This document shows positions 13,174 to 24,755 of a DNA stretch of 64,000 nucleotides, piece by piece. A model generated the notes under the pieces. That model saw only the letters and a list, made by a program, of their open reading frames with translations, made no database searches and was not told where the DNA came from. This DNA comes from Prostheceraeus crozeri (lineage: Eukaryota; Platyhelminthes; Polycladida; Euryleptidae), in contig CAJQUW010005362.1 in assembly GCA_907163375.1 (NCBI GenBank), forward strand, positions 682,001 through 746,000. The letters run 5' to 3'. Within the stretch, counting starts at the first letter, position 1. Every line of letters starts with the position of its first letter. The position numbers were made by a program, and so were the translations under genes.

Positions 13174-14043
13174 TGTCAAATGTCACTCGAGGACTCGGTG
13201 CTTATCATCAAGCGCGATGGATAGCTAAAAGGTGATTTGCACTTCTAAAAAGACATAATTCGCTGGACAACTAGAATTGTAAAACTTAATGCGAAAAGAA
13301 TTTCAACACAAGACACTTTTGTCTGCCTCATGTATGTGTGATTTTCGTATGACGGAAATTATTCTTAAAAAGGCAGCTAAGAACAATCTGGATAGTGAAA
13401 GCTTTGCTACAGCAATCTATTCGTGAAGTCAAGCTGGAAGAAAGAGCCATCCGATGACGCGTTTGGTGTTTGCCTGTTTCTATTTCTTCTTTGTCCAGAG
13501 ATTCGATAGAAGTCATTAATAAGATAATATCCCCGTGTTGTGAACCAGCTTTTGAGTCGAAACTATTAGATGGAAACTTATCTATGTAGTTTTCGCACAA
13601 GATGATTTAGATAGATTTGCTGCAACTCTGTATTATACTGATGTTTAACACTAATCTTCAATAAACAAGAATTCTGCAATCAAATGCGTGTGTTATTAAG
13701 GTCATGAATGACGTCAATGAGTGGCATGACACATACTCAGCGAGATGTCATTATGAAAAGTAAAAGCAACTATCATAAAATAGCATAACTTTCAGGCATA
13801 CTCGCACTAAGCATGAAGCTATTTCGAAGTTTCTGTAAAATCAATAAAATAAATTAGGCCTACAGTGGGCCTTTATTGGGTATTATTGAATTATCATCAT
13901 ATGTACTATGTAAATCTATTTAGGCCTATCTATAAATCACTTCTTTATTATTATTATTAAGACCGCTTGATAAAAAAATTTTTGATAAGCTCATTTGTAT
14001 TAGTTTGTGCTGCATAGTTGCAGCTAATATTTTCAATTATTTA
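13174..14043. other. No recognisable gene
   Basis: AT-rich sequence with a short ATT microsatellite near 13945. Nothing else recognised. Confidence 0.5.
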
Positions 14044-14052
14044 GTATGAGCC
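14044..14052. repeat. Left target-site duplication of P-like element
   Basis: GTATGAGCC directly precedes the left TIR and is repeated at 19996-20004 after the right TIR. Confidence 0.85.
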
Positions 14053-14128
14053 AAGGACGTACTTTATTAAGTGAATATACCAGGACGGTGGACTGCCGAT
14101 TTAGTGCAAAATGTTTTGAAGGCCGATT
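14053..14128. repeat. Left 76-bp TIR of P-like element
   Basis: Begins AAGGACGTACTTTATTAAG and is a perfect inverted copy of 19920-19995. Identity ends at GGCCGATT. Confidence 0.95.
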
Positions 14129-14468
14129 GTCTGTCAGCTCCACCTCTGTCGACAAGCTGCTGCGCGCTATCACACAACGCAATTCTGTGTGCACAGTGTG
14201 CACGCTTGGTATCTTTAAGAATCGATTGCCATTAAGATGCATTATCGCTGCATGCTCCATTCGAGATGCCGAACAAATGCAGTGTTAATATAAAACTCTC
14301 CCTCAATTTATAGACGATTTTTATTTAACAAAATAAAGATCCCCGACGAGTTTCGTCACGGTGGACAGTCTCAAGGGTCCAAATTACAGGCAGCATCATG
14401 ACTTTTCTGATCTGTGGAATATTGGATCCATCGGTATTACAGATAGGTATAGATCGGTATTACAGAGG

Positions 14469-15174
14469 TGGCTTCCTTCTGCGAGAGATTGTAGAGATTG
14501 CTCCGACAATTCGCGATGCCGCTCGCCTATCGGTTTTTCCCTAATTCCCTAAGACAGCATGAGTGGCGTAAACAAAGTCACCCGGCCAAGTCAGTGAGAA
14601 TCACTTACCTTTGAGACTGTGATAATCTTACATGAACAAATTTTCTGTATACTCCATTGCTGCACCAAAGTTATTAAACGAGGTGAATTGTCATACGAAG
14701 CAGGAAACATTATTGACTTTAAAATAGTTGACTATGACATCATTGGACACGAACAGGCGTCAATGAAAGATCGGACCTACCGGGTGACGTTGGACTTGAT
14801 GAGCAGGGGTCCCCAAATTCCTCTACATGTGAATGTTGCAATGGCATGTATAAATACAGCCACATGGCTGCCCTCTTCATCTACGCAATAAAAAGGAGTC
14901 TTCTATCATAAAGGCCTTGGCGGCAACTTAATGGACGAAGCATTCTTCTTCTCTGAGATTAAGGTGTCACCTGTGGATATTCAATGAACAGATTTGTTTA
15001 CGATTGAACAGCGTAATTGTCGATATTGGCATCTCTTTTTTTCGAGGTCGAATTACTGCAAGTAATTTCGGCCTTGTATTACAGAAAATCCACCGGTCAC
15101 GAACTGAACTTCCTCCGTCTTTCATGAAGACAGTGCTCGGTGACTACAATCTCTCGCAGAAGGAAGCCACCTCA
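14469..15174. repeat. 30-bp perfect inverted repeat flanking a 646-bp interval
   Basis: GAGGTGGCTTCCTTCTGCGA and the following ten bases at 14469-14498 are the exact reverse complement of 15145-15174. The right copy lies inside the YqaJ-like coding segment. Similarity does not extend beyond the 30 bases, so it is either a template-switch duplication or the ends of a small element. Confidence 0.75.
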
Positions 15175-15264
15175 TGGGGTGCTAATGAAGCTGCATGCTC
15201 ATACAAACGCGAAACCAATCGCTTTTGGATAATAGAGTGTCGAATGTTAGGTGCGATGGTGTAA
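14600..15264 (+). pseudogene. SWIM zinc finger plus YqaJ-like nuclease fragment
   Basis: A frame at 14619-14850 includes MKDRTYRVTLDL. After a frame change, ECCNGMYKYSHMAALFIYAI resembles a SWIM zinc finger (C-x-C ... C/S-x-H), which in many transposon-encoded proteins precedes a YqaJ (lambda-exonuclease-like) domain. The frame at 15004-15264 then reads RITASNFGLVLQ, LPPSFMKTVLG and EATSWGANE, which resemble the start of YqaJ. The downstream catalytic part is missing and frames are broken. It sits between the P-element TIR and its THAP domain and is probably a nested remnant. The source element is not identified. Confidence 0.5.
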
Positions 15265-18200
15265 ATGTCCCAGACATTGAACTTGTTCTGTGCACCCATT
15301 CTTTCAATAAAGTTGGGTCAGATCAGATATCAACCCTATGTGCCCATCTATTCACTCCCATCTGATCCTATTGAGAAAGAACGCTGGATAAAAGCCTTAC
15401 CTAACCGTCCGAACAGTGACAAAGTTTTCGTCTGTGAAAAACATTGGCCCGTTAACTGTGAAATGGTGAAAGTGAAAAGATTTTTTCGTCCTAAACATCC
15501 TCCGTCGATTTTCGCCGATATACCACCAGCTTTTTGTATTCAACAACAACCTGCGCCGCCGAGGAATGCTACGCTACGCAAAGTCACCTCTGAAGGTAGG
15601 AATATCCTTGAAGACGGACTCTCAATCTTTAATGCGAAGGATAAGATTCCTGACAGCTGGAATACATTTTGCGAGGAATGTTACCGCTATGCGAAGGATA
15701 ACAATTTGCACTATTATGCAAATGAAACCTCTTGCAACATGGTGTCGCTGAATCAAACTCTAGCATCCGTTTGTTATTCAATCAAAGTAAGTTTATATCA
15801 TACATGAATATATGTAGTAATCTTTGATATCTGTTATTAATTAGTTTAATTAATTAATTTGGTACTAAACAATTTACGGGATTCGTAACATTTTTCATTA
15901 TGTAAGTAACACTGACATTAAATCTTGAAGACGTATATCATTTAGAAAGGACATACGTACATACTCTCTTAAGTAGGCATAATGCCTATACGGTTATCGG
16001 CACTCCTGTACTTTACTGGTCCCTAATGGGTTAGGGTTATGGACCAGTGAAGTACAGGAGGTCGTTTCCAGTAAAGTACAGGAGTGTCCGGTTATAGGCC
16101 TATACCTTCTAGTACTTTCCATTTTTCATTTTACATTTCCATTAGTACATGTACTTGTCACAAAACTAGTGATAGTCTTTTTCAGAAAATATGACTATAG
16201 TATTATTAATAGGCCCTACGAACTAAATTTGACTGCGACTGAGATGAAAGCCTATACACCTACGTTCAGAACATGAATTGGTGTTCATTGCAGCGTAGCT
16301 TGAAGTAGCCTGAATAGGCCTATCGGTAATAAATTTGATAACGGCTTAACCCCGTTATGGTTGCGCGCAACGATTGAGTGCAACAATTTATTCATCGTCC
16401 TTGATTGAGTTTTTGGAGTTCGAGAATGTATAATTCAGTATAATTCAGTTGACTCCCCCTGGTAATACTCGCATTTTTTAGTATGGCTTAGGCACCGATC
16501 AAGTGCTGTGTCCATGATACAACTCTGGAGGCGGCTAGATCATGGTATTGCAATGACCAAGCCGCCTCCTTATCTACGAAATCCATCATAAGTCACATAA
16601 GATTCTTTTCTGATCGCCTAAGGAATGATTCGAAATAATTGTTCAAGAAGTTTTTCTCTTTTTTTCTCTGATAGCACTTGAAATGCCGTATATTCCTGAC
16701 ACTGTCTTAATAGAAATCATTTGCTGATGCAGCCTGTCTTAAAAGATCATTTCATTTAACTTCTGATAAGAAAATCAAATGGAAAACATGTCTTATTAGA
16801 GGGCGATGTTTTATAACTTTCGCCAATTTTGCTGGATGTCTTATTAGAGAGAGTGTCTTGATAGAGGGAATATGCGGTGCATTAATACCTGAAATATGAC
16901 TTCTAATACATTATAATTAGAAATTTCGAATTCATTCTTTGTCATTCAAACGTTTATGTAGGCAGTTGTGGTAGGGTAGAAGTGCGTATCCAAGCTTGTA
17001 TGAAATTACATTACTACTGGTATGCAGTAATATTACTCGTATTCTAGACTGATCAACTTGGAAGGTAGTGAACCAACAGGCACCAGGTTGGTGCATTTTG
17101 GACCCATGTCTTGGAGTAGGCTATGCATGTGTAGTATGAAAACCGCATACACGTATTAGGACACTAATATTTAGACGACAAAAGTACATTCATGGGTCGA
17201 TTTCCTCATTTCAGATTTTGTAGATCGCATTCGCTATTAAGCTCTTATTTTATCAAATTTTCGTTCTACTGCTTGTAACTAGTTGCCGTAATTTGATAAC
17301 TTAACGATTTTGATACCATGTAAGGCACGTGATAACGAAATTAGACGATGTATAGAGATAGGCCGCCTACTAGCACCCCACTACTGCACGGTATTTGCAT
17401 TTCAGATATCGAAATCTCTGAATGTTTCGGCCAACAAGCGGGGGACTCCTGTTCTGCTGAGAGACTTGCTGGGCTTTCAACATCATCTCGAGCGGTGGTC
17501 TCAGCTAGCTGAAGTGATCAACAGAACGAAAACGTAAATTCCGTCTCCCAATGAATCTGTATCCAGGCTTATCAACGATTTGAAAGACGACTTTAATGAA
17601 TCAGGATTAGTAGATGGTAGGGTTGACCTCCTTTGCGAGCAATTACAGCTTCTAAATGTTTCTTCCACTCGACGTCGCCTTTCGCAGTTAACAACTAGAC
17701 TTGCCACAGAGGTATTTCTTTCGAGTCGCAGTGGTTATAGGACTCTGAGATCCTTTCTTTGTCTTCCTCATGTATCAACTCTAAAGGAAAAAGTCGGTTC
17801 ATTCAAAGATGTAGGCAGTATTGAAGAGGCAAGTGTCACTTAGAAAAATGTTTTCGAAAGATATGAAGGTTTACAGAAACTAGTGACGTTGAAAATTGAC
17901 GAAATTTATGTGAAGCCTTCCATTCGGCATCGTGGTAATCATGTTATCGGGAATTCTGTTGATGATCCGACTAAGCCTGCTAGAACAGTGTTGGCAATAT
18001 TGCTTGATCCTTTAATGGGAGGTGAATCTTTTGTATTACGTCTGATTCCAGTGTTTTCACTCACTGCTGAGTTTATGCATGACCAAATCATGCAAACTTT
18101 GAAGCTTATTCATGATTGTGGTGGTAGACTTTTGGCAATGATAACGGATTCTCTTTCCACTAACGCAAAATTCTTTAAACTTCTACAAAATGATTGGTCT

Positions 18201-19563
18201 GAACCTCCGTCCACTCCATGGAAAATCAGAGATCCGTACGAAGAAAAACCAATCTTTCTGTTGTTCGATCCCACGCACATATTCAAAAATGTCCGCAACA
18301 ACTGGATTTCAGAAAAATGCAAAGAAATAGACTGTAAGCCTCCTGGTTGCGAGGAAAAAGTAACTGCACGTTTTAGTGATGTCATTGCTGTATACATGAG
18401 GGAGACAACGTTCTAAGGAGCACTCGCTTAACAGAAAGAGCCTGTTATCCAACTTCGATTGAGAGACAAAATGTTTTACTTGTTTCAGTTGTCTTTGCAG
18501 ACGCTGTCGTTAGCGCCCTGACGTTACTTGGGAAAAGCGATACTGCTAGTTTTTGTCATATGATCTGCAGATTGTGGAAAATTCTTGATGTAAAACGACC
18601 TGATGCGCACATTCGCTTCAATGATGTGAATTGTAAACCTATTGAAAAGGTAGAAGATCTGAGCTTCTTGCGAAAAGTTGTGGAAACTCTCTCTTAGATG
18701 CCAGGTGGGAAAGGAAACACAAGGATACAATCCTTTACAACACAGACCAGAGACGCGGCAATACACTCTTTGAAGTGTATAACAGAAATCTCTGAGTATC
18801 TTTTGAACGATTCGGGTGTGAAGTATGTCTTGCTTGGACAATTTCAGAATGATAGGATAGAGGGAGAATTCGGAGTGTACAGATAATTGAGCGAAGGGAA
18901 CTATCACATAGCGGTCGAACAAATATTAAGTAGTGCAAAGTTCAGGCGCCTTGATCTTTATAACAAGCTGGAGATTGAACTGGAGAAGTCGGAAATTCCA
19001 AGGAGTGAATGCTGTACTTCTGATTTCACTGAACTTGAGTTACTGTCCATGGATGATTCGATGCTTGTTGATGTAAATTCTGATTCGCGCAGCGACAGTG
19101 AAAAATCCGTGCTCTTCTATATAGCTGGATACATTGCTTTCAAGCATGAAGACCTCAAACGAAATTCTACGTTAGATGACAGTATTGATAGCTCCTCAGA
19201 ATTTACTCTTCTACTCTCTCGCGGAAAATTATCCATGCCTTGTGAAAGTCTGTTGCAGTTGTGCCACATCTCCTACGAATACTTTCGTCTTATGTCACCA
19301 GTGAAATGTAGCAACAGACTTGTTCGAGCTCTTCTTATGCTTATGCAACAGACTTATGCAACAGACTTGTTCGAGCTCTTCTTATGCTTATGGAATCGAT
19401 CTATTTTCATACAGTTTCTGATCGCGAACGAGTTGTTCGTCGTTTAGCTAACATCCTAATGAAAGGAATGGTTACCCGTGATTCATATACGATTCGATCA
19501 TTAAAACGGAAACATTCACCGGATCGAAAGAGCAGTAACCGGAAAATTATGAAATTCACTTGA
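15265..19563 (+). pseudogene. P-element-type transposase (THAP9-like), inactivated
   Basis: At 15345-15540 a THAP DNA-binding domain is visible: YSLPSDP, ERWIKALPN, VCEKHW and HPPSIF, lacking its first Cys pair. A possible displaced start, MPNKCSV, is at 14268. At 17640-17840 a helical segment reads VFLSSRSGYRTLRSF and LPHVSTLK. The RNase-H fold follows: DEIYVKPSIRHRGN, then LLAMITDS, then LLFDPTHIFKNVRNNW. The C-terminal part has LTERACYPTS, VLLGQFQNDRIEGEFG, GNYHIAVEQIL and LFYIAGYIA, ending near 19563. In-frame stops occur at about 17840 and 18885, with frame changes near 18416, 18695 and 19440. A 49-bp-scale duplication lies at 19315-19400. No intact product is possible. Confidence 0.88.
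15985..16095. repeat. Small palindrome with repeated GTACAGGAG words
   Basis: CTCCTGTACTTTACTGGTCC (about 16003) pairs with GGACCAGTGAAGTACAGGAG (about 16042), and a further direct copy, CCAGTAAAGTACAGGAGTG, follows at about 16069. It lies in non-coding sequence of the P-like element. Confidence 0.7.
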
Positions 19564-19919
19564 CTCACTATTAGATAACGTGTAAGTGATCATCGCTTTG
19601 TGATTCAAAATAAATTTTTTTTTGTAGACTACTTATTGATTCCTCATGTCCCAGAAGAACGATACATTCATTGTCTTGTTAACAATATATTTGTTGAAAA
19701 TACAAGCACTTCGTTTTTTTCAATAATGGTCTGTACATATGAATTTTTGCGAAAAATGCACATGTGCACATGTACATGTTTTTAAATGAATTATGTAGTA
19801 TGAAGATGAGGTAGTTCGACAAAACTAATACCGCCATTGGAAAGTTCATGCTCGAAATATGGCTACCTGTTATTTTTGTCTTGTTCAGAGTAGTTGTCTG
19901 AATTTCTCTTATTCAGAGT

Positions 19920-19995
19920 AATCGGCCTTCAAAACATTTTGCACTAAATCGGCAGTCCACCGTCCTGGTATATTCACTTAATAAAGTACGTCCTT
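19920..19995. repeat. Right 76-bp TIR of P-like element
   Basis: Perfect reverse complement of 14053-14128; followed by the GTATGAGCC duplicate at 19996-20004. Confidence 0.95.
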
Positions 19996-20004
19996 GTATG
20001 AGCC

Positions 20005-21215
20005 TACATTTATATTTGTTAACACGAGGACGCATGTAGTCCATTTACTAAATCTTGTTCTTCAGAAATCCGAACATTGTATAGTTACAAATATTAATAA
20101 TTGTATTACAGTAATGCTATTTTCACAATCTATTTAGATAGGTCCGCATTGTATATACTGCCCATATGCAAAAATTAATGAAAAACCAGGCAAATTGTGC
20201 AGAATTGCGAGACCTCGAAACGACATCCAATCCGTCTCAAATTTTGCAGTTGTATCTACTTCTGCCATGTAAACAAAAAATGATCAGAGAGATGCAATTT
20301 AAAAAGTTTCATTTTCTCCCCTTGTGATGTGAAAGCACAGAGTAAATATATTAGGTAGAGTAGCAACTCAGTATTAATTAAAGCCCCAATGTGAATACAG
20401 TTTCGATTTCACTAAATGAACACAATTGGGTATTGTTACCGAGTGTGAGATATGCAAATTTTTGCAGTTTTGAAGAAATCACCATAGAATTGACTGATCA
20501 TGGTAGCAATGGAGAAGAAATAATAGTATTTTACAGATCCTCCGTGTCATGACTCATGACAGCCTTGGAGAAGCAATGTTTATTAAATCAGTAATTCGAT
20601 AGGTTGCCATTAATTTCATGCTGAGCCTTCTTAATAAGAGTATTTTCTTTAGCGCAAACATATCACAAGCTATCTGCCACTGGTAGAGCAAAATAAAAAT
20701 CAAAGACAATGGTCATAATTAACTTTAAAAGATGTAATAATCGCGTCCATATTACTATTCAGATTCAAGAAATCAAACATAAATTTAGTGAATCATGGAA
20801 TCATACCGATGAAAACAGAATTGAAAACTTTAAATTTCAGTCAAGAAAGCACAACAAAATCTCGACTTTTTCATGAAAACTTGCATTAGAATGCGGTTCA
20901 TGAAATTTCCTAGATAATCAGCTTAATTTCCGTTAAATTAAAATGCTTACTAGAAAATGTTCATTCCTTCTGATATACAACATACTTCATACTACTTATT
21001 TTGTGTTAACGTCAATAGAATACAAGCACAGGTCAGGAAAAATTTGCAAAAATTTATCTTATTAAAAAGTCATCAAATTTTTTTTTGGATCGCAGGACTG
21101 TAATCTCCGCAAAAACCTGAATATTTTCACATAAATAGTTTCACTGTATACAGATACTTTTTTGAGTCCACAATCTACCTTCTATATACTCACTCTATGT
21201 GCGAAACTATATGCA
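20005..21215. other. No recognisable gene
   Basis: AT-rich intergenic sequence. Nothing recognised. Confidence 0.5.
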
Positions 21216-21217
21216 TA

Positions 21218-22909
21218 CAGGGTGGCGCACGTAAACCGCCGGATTTTAAACTTTTATTACTCCTCAAATATTCATCCGATCGTCATGAAATTTCGACTCA
21301 TACTAGTTTGGAGCATAGGATTTATGATGATTATACCTGTTGTACTGAGAATTGTCAGAACATTCTGATTCTATTGACCGAATGACATGTACTCATTTTG
21401 TTGACATCGAAAATCTAGATCAAGTTAATTAACTTAACATGAATCGTATTCTGCACAACGAATTGTGCGCAGTCTTGAAGTGAATATTGTTCAGTTACTT
21501 CCATGTCATATAAAATACCATTCGACGATTAAATCACTATCTGAAAAGAATCGAACATAGAAGAATGGATGATAATTCGGTTGCAGAACGAGCAAAATGC
21601 GCGGCTTGGTACGAATGGCTCAAGAGCACCGGATGCCCGTACCATAAAGCGGTGGTATCCAAACCTGTTGGCCAGTGGTAGTGTGGTGACTGTCAAGCGG
21701 GACCGGTCATCTTCTGAACGAACGGAGCATAATGTGGAACGAGTTGTGCAACACTTCGAGGAGGACCCAAACACATCTACCCGTCGTGCATCGAAGGCTC
21801 TTCAAGTGAGTCGCCGCACTATCCAGCGCATCCTCCATGACTATGGATGGCATCCGTACAAGGTCCAGGTGGTGCAGCGATTACACGAAGAAGATCTGGA
21901 AAACCGAATGGAGTGCGCAGAACAGCAGCTACAGCGCATCCAAGCCAAACCGAGCCATTTCGTGGAACTAACCTGGTCCGATGAAGCTCACTTCCATCTG
22001 GTGCTGGTGTGAATCGCCACAATTGCCGTTATTGGGCCAACCAGAACCCTCACTGGATCAAGCAAGAGTCTATGCACTCGCCACGCACCACCGTCTGGGC
22101 GGCAATCAGTCAATCAGGTATCTACGGACCGTTTTTCTTCGACACCTCCGTCAACAAGGATCGGTATCTCAAGATGCTACAGGAGGAATTTTGGCCAGCG
22201 GTGCAGTCGGACAGAAGAGGCAGGAGCATCATATTCATGCAGGATGGTGCACCTCCACACTGGGAACTTCCTGTGCGTGTGGTTGAACAAGATGCCTAAC
22301 AGACGGATAGTACGTGGATCTCCTAACATGCCCTGGCCACCGCGTTCACCTGACCTGACGCCTTGCGATTTCTTCTTGTGGGGTTTTGTCAAGTCCAAGG
22401 TTTACCATACACGGCCAACATCCATGCAAGACCTGAAGGACAGCATCATACAAGCATTTCAAGAAGTGACAACTGAGATGTGTCGAGAAGCTGCTCTGGC
22501 CTACCAAAAGCGACTCGAATCCGTCCTCGAGAATGGAGGAGGACACGTTGAAGTTCGATGACTACTAACACTTTTTTCTTATGTTTTTCATTTAATAAAT
22601 GTTTTCTATGACATTTACCTTAATTCGTTTTGGTCATTATTGATAAAGACGTGGGGGAAATAAAGGGAAAAGTTTATCATTAAATTTTACATGTTAAGAT
22701 ACATTGTTGGTATGTCAATTTTACTACATGTCATTCGGTCAATAGAATCAGAATTTCAACAGGTAATAGTTTGTTTTCTCAGTACAACAGGTATAATCAT
22801 CATAAATCCTATACTCCAAACTAGTATGAGTCGAAATTTCATGACGATCGAATGAATATTTGAGGAGTAATAAAAGTTTAAAATCCGGCGGTTTACGTGC
22901 GCCACCCTG
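21218..22909 (+). mobile_element. Tc1/mariner-superfamily element with long TIRs and TA duplication
   Basis: Both ends start CAGGGTGGCGCACGTAAACC. The inverted repeats run about 135 bp with two mismatches, then, after a short unmatched stretch, resume through a TTCTATTGACCGAATGACAT block. The element is 1,692 bp and is flanked by TA at 21216-21217 and 22910-22911. It inserted beside a TA-rich microsatellite. It carries one frameshifted transposase gene. Confidence 0.93.
21569..22561 (+). pseudogene. Tc1/mariner transposase, DD41D-like, two frameshifts
   Basis: The protein has an N-terminal helix-turn-helix region, with STRRASKALQVSRRTIQRIL near residues 70-90. The first catalytic Asp is in WSDEAHF, the second in FMQDGAPPHW (codon at 22243) and the third in SPDLTPCDFFLWG (codon at about 22367). 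The nucleotide distance between the second and third Asp is about 40-41 codons, which fits the DD41D group rather than classic mariner DD34D. The frame shifts near 22005 and back near 22260-22285. Without them the length would be about 330 residues, usual for the superfamily. This copy cannot encode a working enzyme. Confidence 0.88.
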
Positions 22910-22911
22910 TA

Positions 22912-23010
22912 TGTATATATATATAAAATAAATAATAGATGTAATTGAAAATGGATAAAACTATAAGATGAAATTATATAAATATATATAAATTTCATTT
23001 ATATATATAT
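22912..23010. repeat. TA-rich microsatellite
   Basis: Two TA runs (22913-22925 and about 22976-23015) lie between the mariner end and a PLE end. TA tracts adjoin most PLE ends in this window. Confidence 0.8.
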
Positions 23011-23040
23011 ATATAATAAAAGTTAAAAGTTCTTCAATGC

Positions 23041-23092
23041 GTAACTATAAGTACTATAGTTTCACTACCATTCGACCGATATTCAAACGTTA
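23041..23092 (-). ncRNA. Hammerhead-like fold with altered core
   Basis: On the reverse strand, GTAAC and GTTAC can form an outer helix. A TTGAATA box stands where CTGANGA is expected, then a hairpin around GAAT, then GAAA and the self-complementary ACTATAGT. Two core bases differ from the hammerhead consensus, so activity is not expected. The hairpin is weaker than in the partner at 24121. Confidence 0.35.
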
Positions 23093-23192
23093 CAACTATG
23101 GAAAGAAACATTTTAAAGTCAGTATGAGAGATGGCAAGGTGTAGAGATAGAATAGCTGTAGATATGTAAATGTTCATAGATGTTTCACAAGA

Positions 23193-24115
23193 TTATTTCA
23201 TTGATGACAATAGGTATTTCTTTCTATGCCTGCATGTTGAGATGATCTCCGTCTTCTTGTTCAACATTTCCTTGCACTCCTTCGTTAAGATCTGGTACTT
23301 TTCTTCGATACAAAGCATGCCCTTTCGTGTTCCACATTTGTATTTTTTTGTTGTTCGCAAGGCCTTCCATTTGATGTTATATTCCTTGTTCCTTTCTTTC
23401 AGAGTCCAAACATATTTCGATAGTGTAGTTTCATTCTTATATCTTGTGTTTGCAAATGACTTTTCATGATTGTTGTATCTTGTTTTGAATTCTTCTTCCG
23501 TTTGTCCAATGTAAATTTTCTTTTCGTCTTCTGTTGTTACAGTTGCTTGATAGACAACACATTGCTTGAGGCAATTACCATCTAAAGGGCACGATTTTTT
23601 ATCTCTACAATTACATGTTCTTTCTTTTTGATTTCTGTCTTCCTTTGGCTCCAACATTTTTGCATTGTGTTGATTGATTATTTGTTTCATGTTTTGCATG
23701 CAACTGTAGCTTACTTTTATTGTATTTCTGTTAAACAGCTTTCTGTATCGGTGATTCGTTGGGAAAAATTGATCTACCAATTTCAGGAATTGACGTCCTA
23801 TATTGGTTTTCACGCTTTTGCTGTATGGTGGGTTGAACCACATTATTTTTCGCTTCCTTTTTGATTTTGTTTCACTCTGTTGATTGAATTTCAAGGTTTT
23901 GTCATATCCACCTTTTTTTGAGTGCGTTTTGATAGTAGTCTTTGACTTTGTCGAATTCATTGATATCAGATGACAATGTTGTGAGTCTCGCTTCTATCAT
24001 TTCGGGAAGATTTCTTATGATTATTGGTGGGTGGTTAGAATTTTTGTCCACATATATTGTTGTATTGTTTGGTTTCACATATGGTCGGTGTTTACCGGAT
24101 AAATGTTTCTTTCCA
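23193..24115 (-). pseudogene. PLE C-terminus: linker plus GIY-YIG endonuclease
   Basis: The reverse strand from 24115 reads the PLE linker, with NSNHPPIIIRNLPEMIEARL and, after a frame change near 23960, WFNPPYSKSVKTNIGRQFL and NTIKVSYSCMQN. These are hallmark segments downstream of the PLE reverse transcriptase. A Cys-rich cluster (CNCRDKKSCPLDGNC) precedes the GIY-YIG domain, VVYQATV...KKIYIGQTEEEFKTRYNNH, with ETTLSKYVW and a later Glu-containing helix. The PLE endonuclease nicks target DNA for reverse transcription. The reverse transcriptase itself is absent, so this is a partial copy. Confidence 0.9.
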
Positions 24116-24120
24116 TTGTT

Positions 24121-24173
24121 GTAACGTTTGAAAATCGGCCGAATGGCCGTGAAACTATAGTACTTATAGTTAC
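24121..24173 (+). ncRNA. Hammerhead-like fold with altered core
   Basis: Same architecture as the inverted copy at 23041: GTAAC/GTTAC helix, TTGAAAA in place of CTGANGA, a perfect CGGCC-GAAT-GGCCG hairpin, then GAAAC and ACTATAGT. Stem changes relative to the other arm partly covary. Core substitutions at the C3 and G8 equivalents argue against self-cleavage. Confidence 0.4.
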
Positions 24174-24282
24174 GTATTGAAGAACTTTTAACTTTTATTA
24201 TATTTATATTTAATAGCTCTATTTAATAATATTGAGCACTTTGATAACCATTTCTTCAATCAAAACATAAAGCTCCAAATAG

Positions 24283-24483
24283 TTGAGCACTCTGGTTTTA
24301 CAAATAATGGATCTTCAACAAAAACACTATGACTATTCAATGAAAAACATCCCAATACCATCAAAAGAGTCTTACACAAAATGTTTAATATCGAAAGTGG
24401 AGAGTTTTATCATGCGAATAGGATGGAAAGTTTATTTTTACAATCAACCTGAAAGTGATGAGCAAGATGTTACCATTGTTGAA
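24283..24483 (+). pseudogene. Possible PLE N-terminal fragment
   Basis: The forward frame reads HYDYSMKNIPIPSKESY, then KVESFIMRIGWKVYF, resembling the N-terminal region of PLE proteins upstream of the reverse transcriptase. It runs into a TA repeat near 24500. It is not continuous with the ORF at 25.2 kb. Assignment is tentative. Confidence 0.4.
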
Positions 24484-24519
24484 ACAAACAAAAAAAAAAT
24501 ATATATTATGAATATATAT

Positions 24520-24600
24520 ATATATATATGTAATAAATGATTAACCCAAATCAAAAAATATATATATATATATAATAAATGATTAACCCAAATCAAAACA
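24520..24600. repeat. Short tandem duplication with TA microsatellite
   Basis: AATAAATGATTAACCCAAAT occurs twice, each copy preceded by a TA run, with a period of about 45 bp. Confidence 0.8.
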
Positions 24601-24755
24601 ATCCAAGTGTTTCCCTACCGGTATCGTCTCTTCTCAAGACTTTTCAAGGGAATAATGATTTATTTAAAAATGAGGCTACATCAAAATAGAAATCTACAAA
24701 AATATCAACTTATTACATGGCTACATTTGAGCATAGAGATTAAACGAAAAATAAT

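Larger units (their letters stand above)
14053..19995 (+). mobile_element. P-superfamily DNA transposon, about 5.9 kb, with 76-bp perfect TIRs
   Basis: The first 76 bases (14053-14128) are the exact reverse complement of the last 76 (19920-19995). The flanks carry the 9-bp repeat GTATGAGCC on both sides (14044-14052 and 19996-20004). P elements make 8-bp target duplications; the exact border is ambiguous by one base. Inside lies a THAP plus RNase-H-fold transposase with stops and frameshifts. A SWIM/YqaJ fragment occupies 14.6-15.25 kb and seems foreign to the P gene. Intact ends with a broken gene mean the copy could only move if another copy supplied transposase. Confidence 0.9.
23017..24200 (-). 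mobile_element. 5'-truncated Penelope-like element flanked by inverted repeats
   Basis: About 80 bp at 23017-23097 is inverted at 24117-24200 (shared core GTAACTATAAGTACTATAGT). Between them is the C-terminal part of a PLE protein on the reverse strand. PLEs often carry rearranged terminal repeats (pLTRs) and truncated inverted copies, which fits this layout. Each arm also contains a hammerhead-like fold, listed separately. Confidence 0.8.

Noticed and set aside
18110-18938. Reverse-strand ORFs of 67-132 codons
   Set aside because: They are antisense to the P-type transposase, whose motifs are clear on the forward strand.
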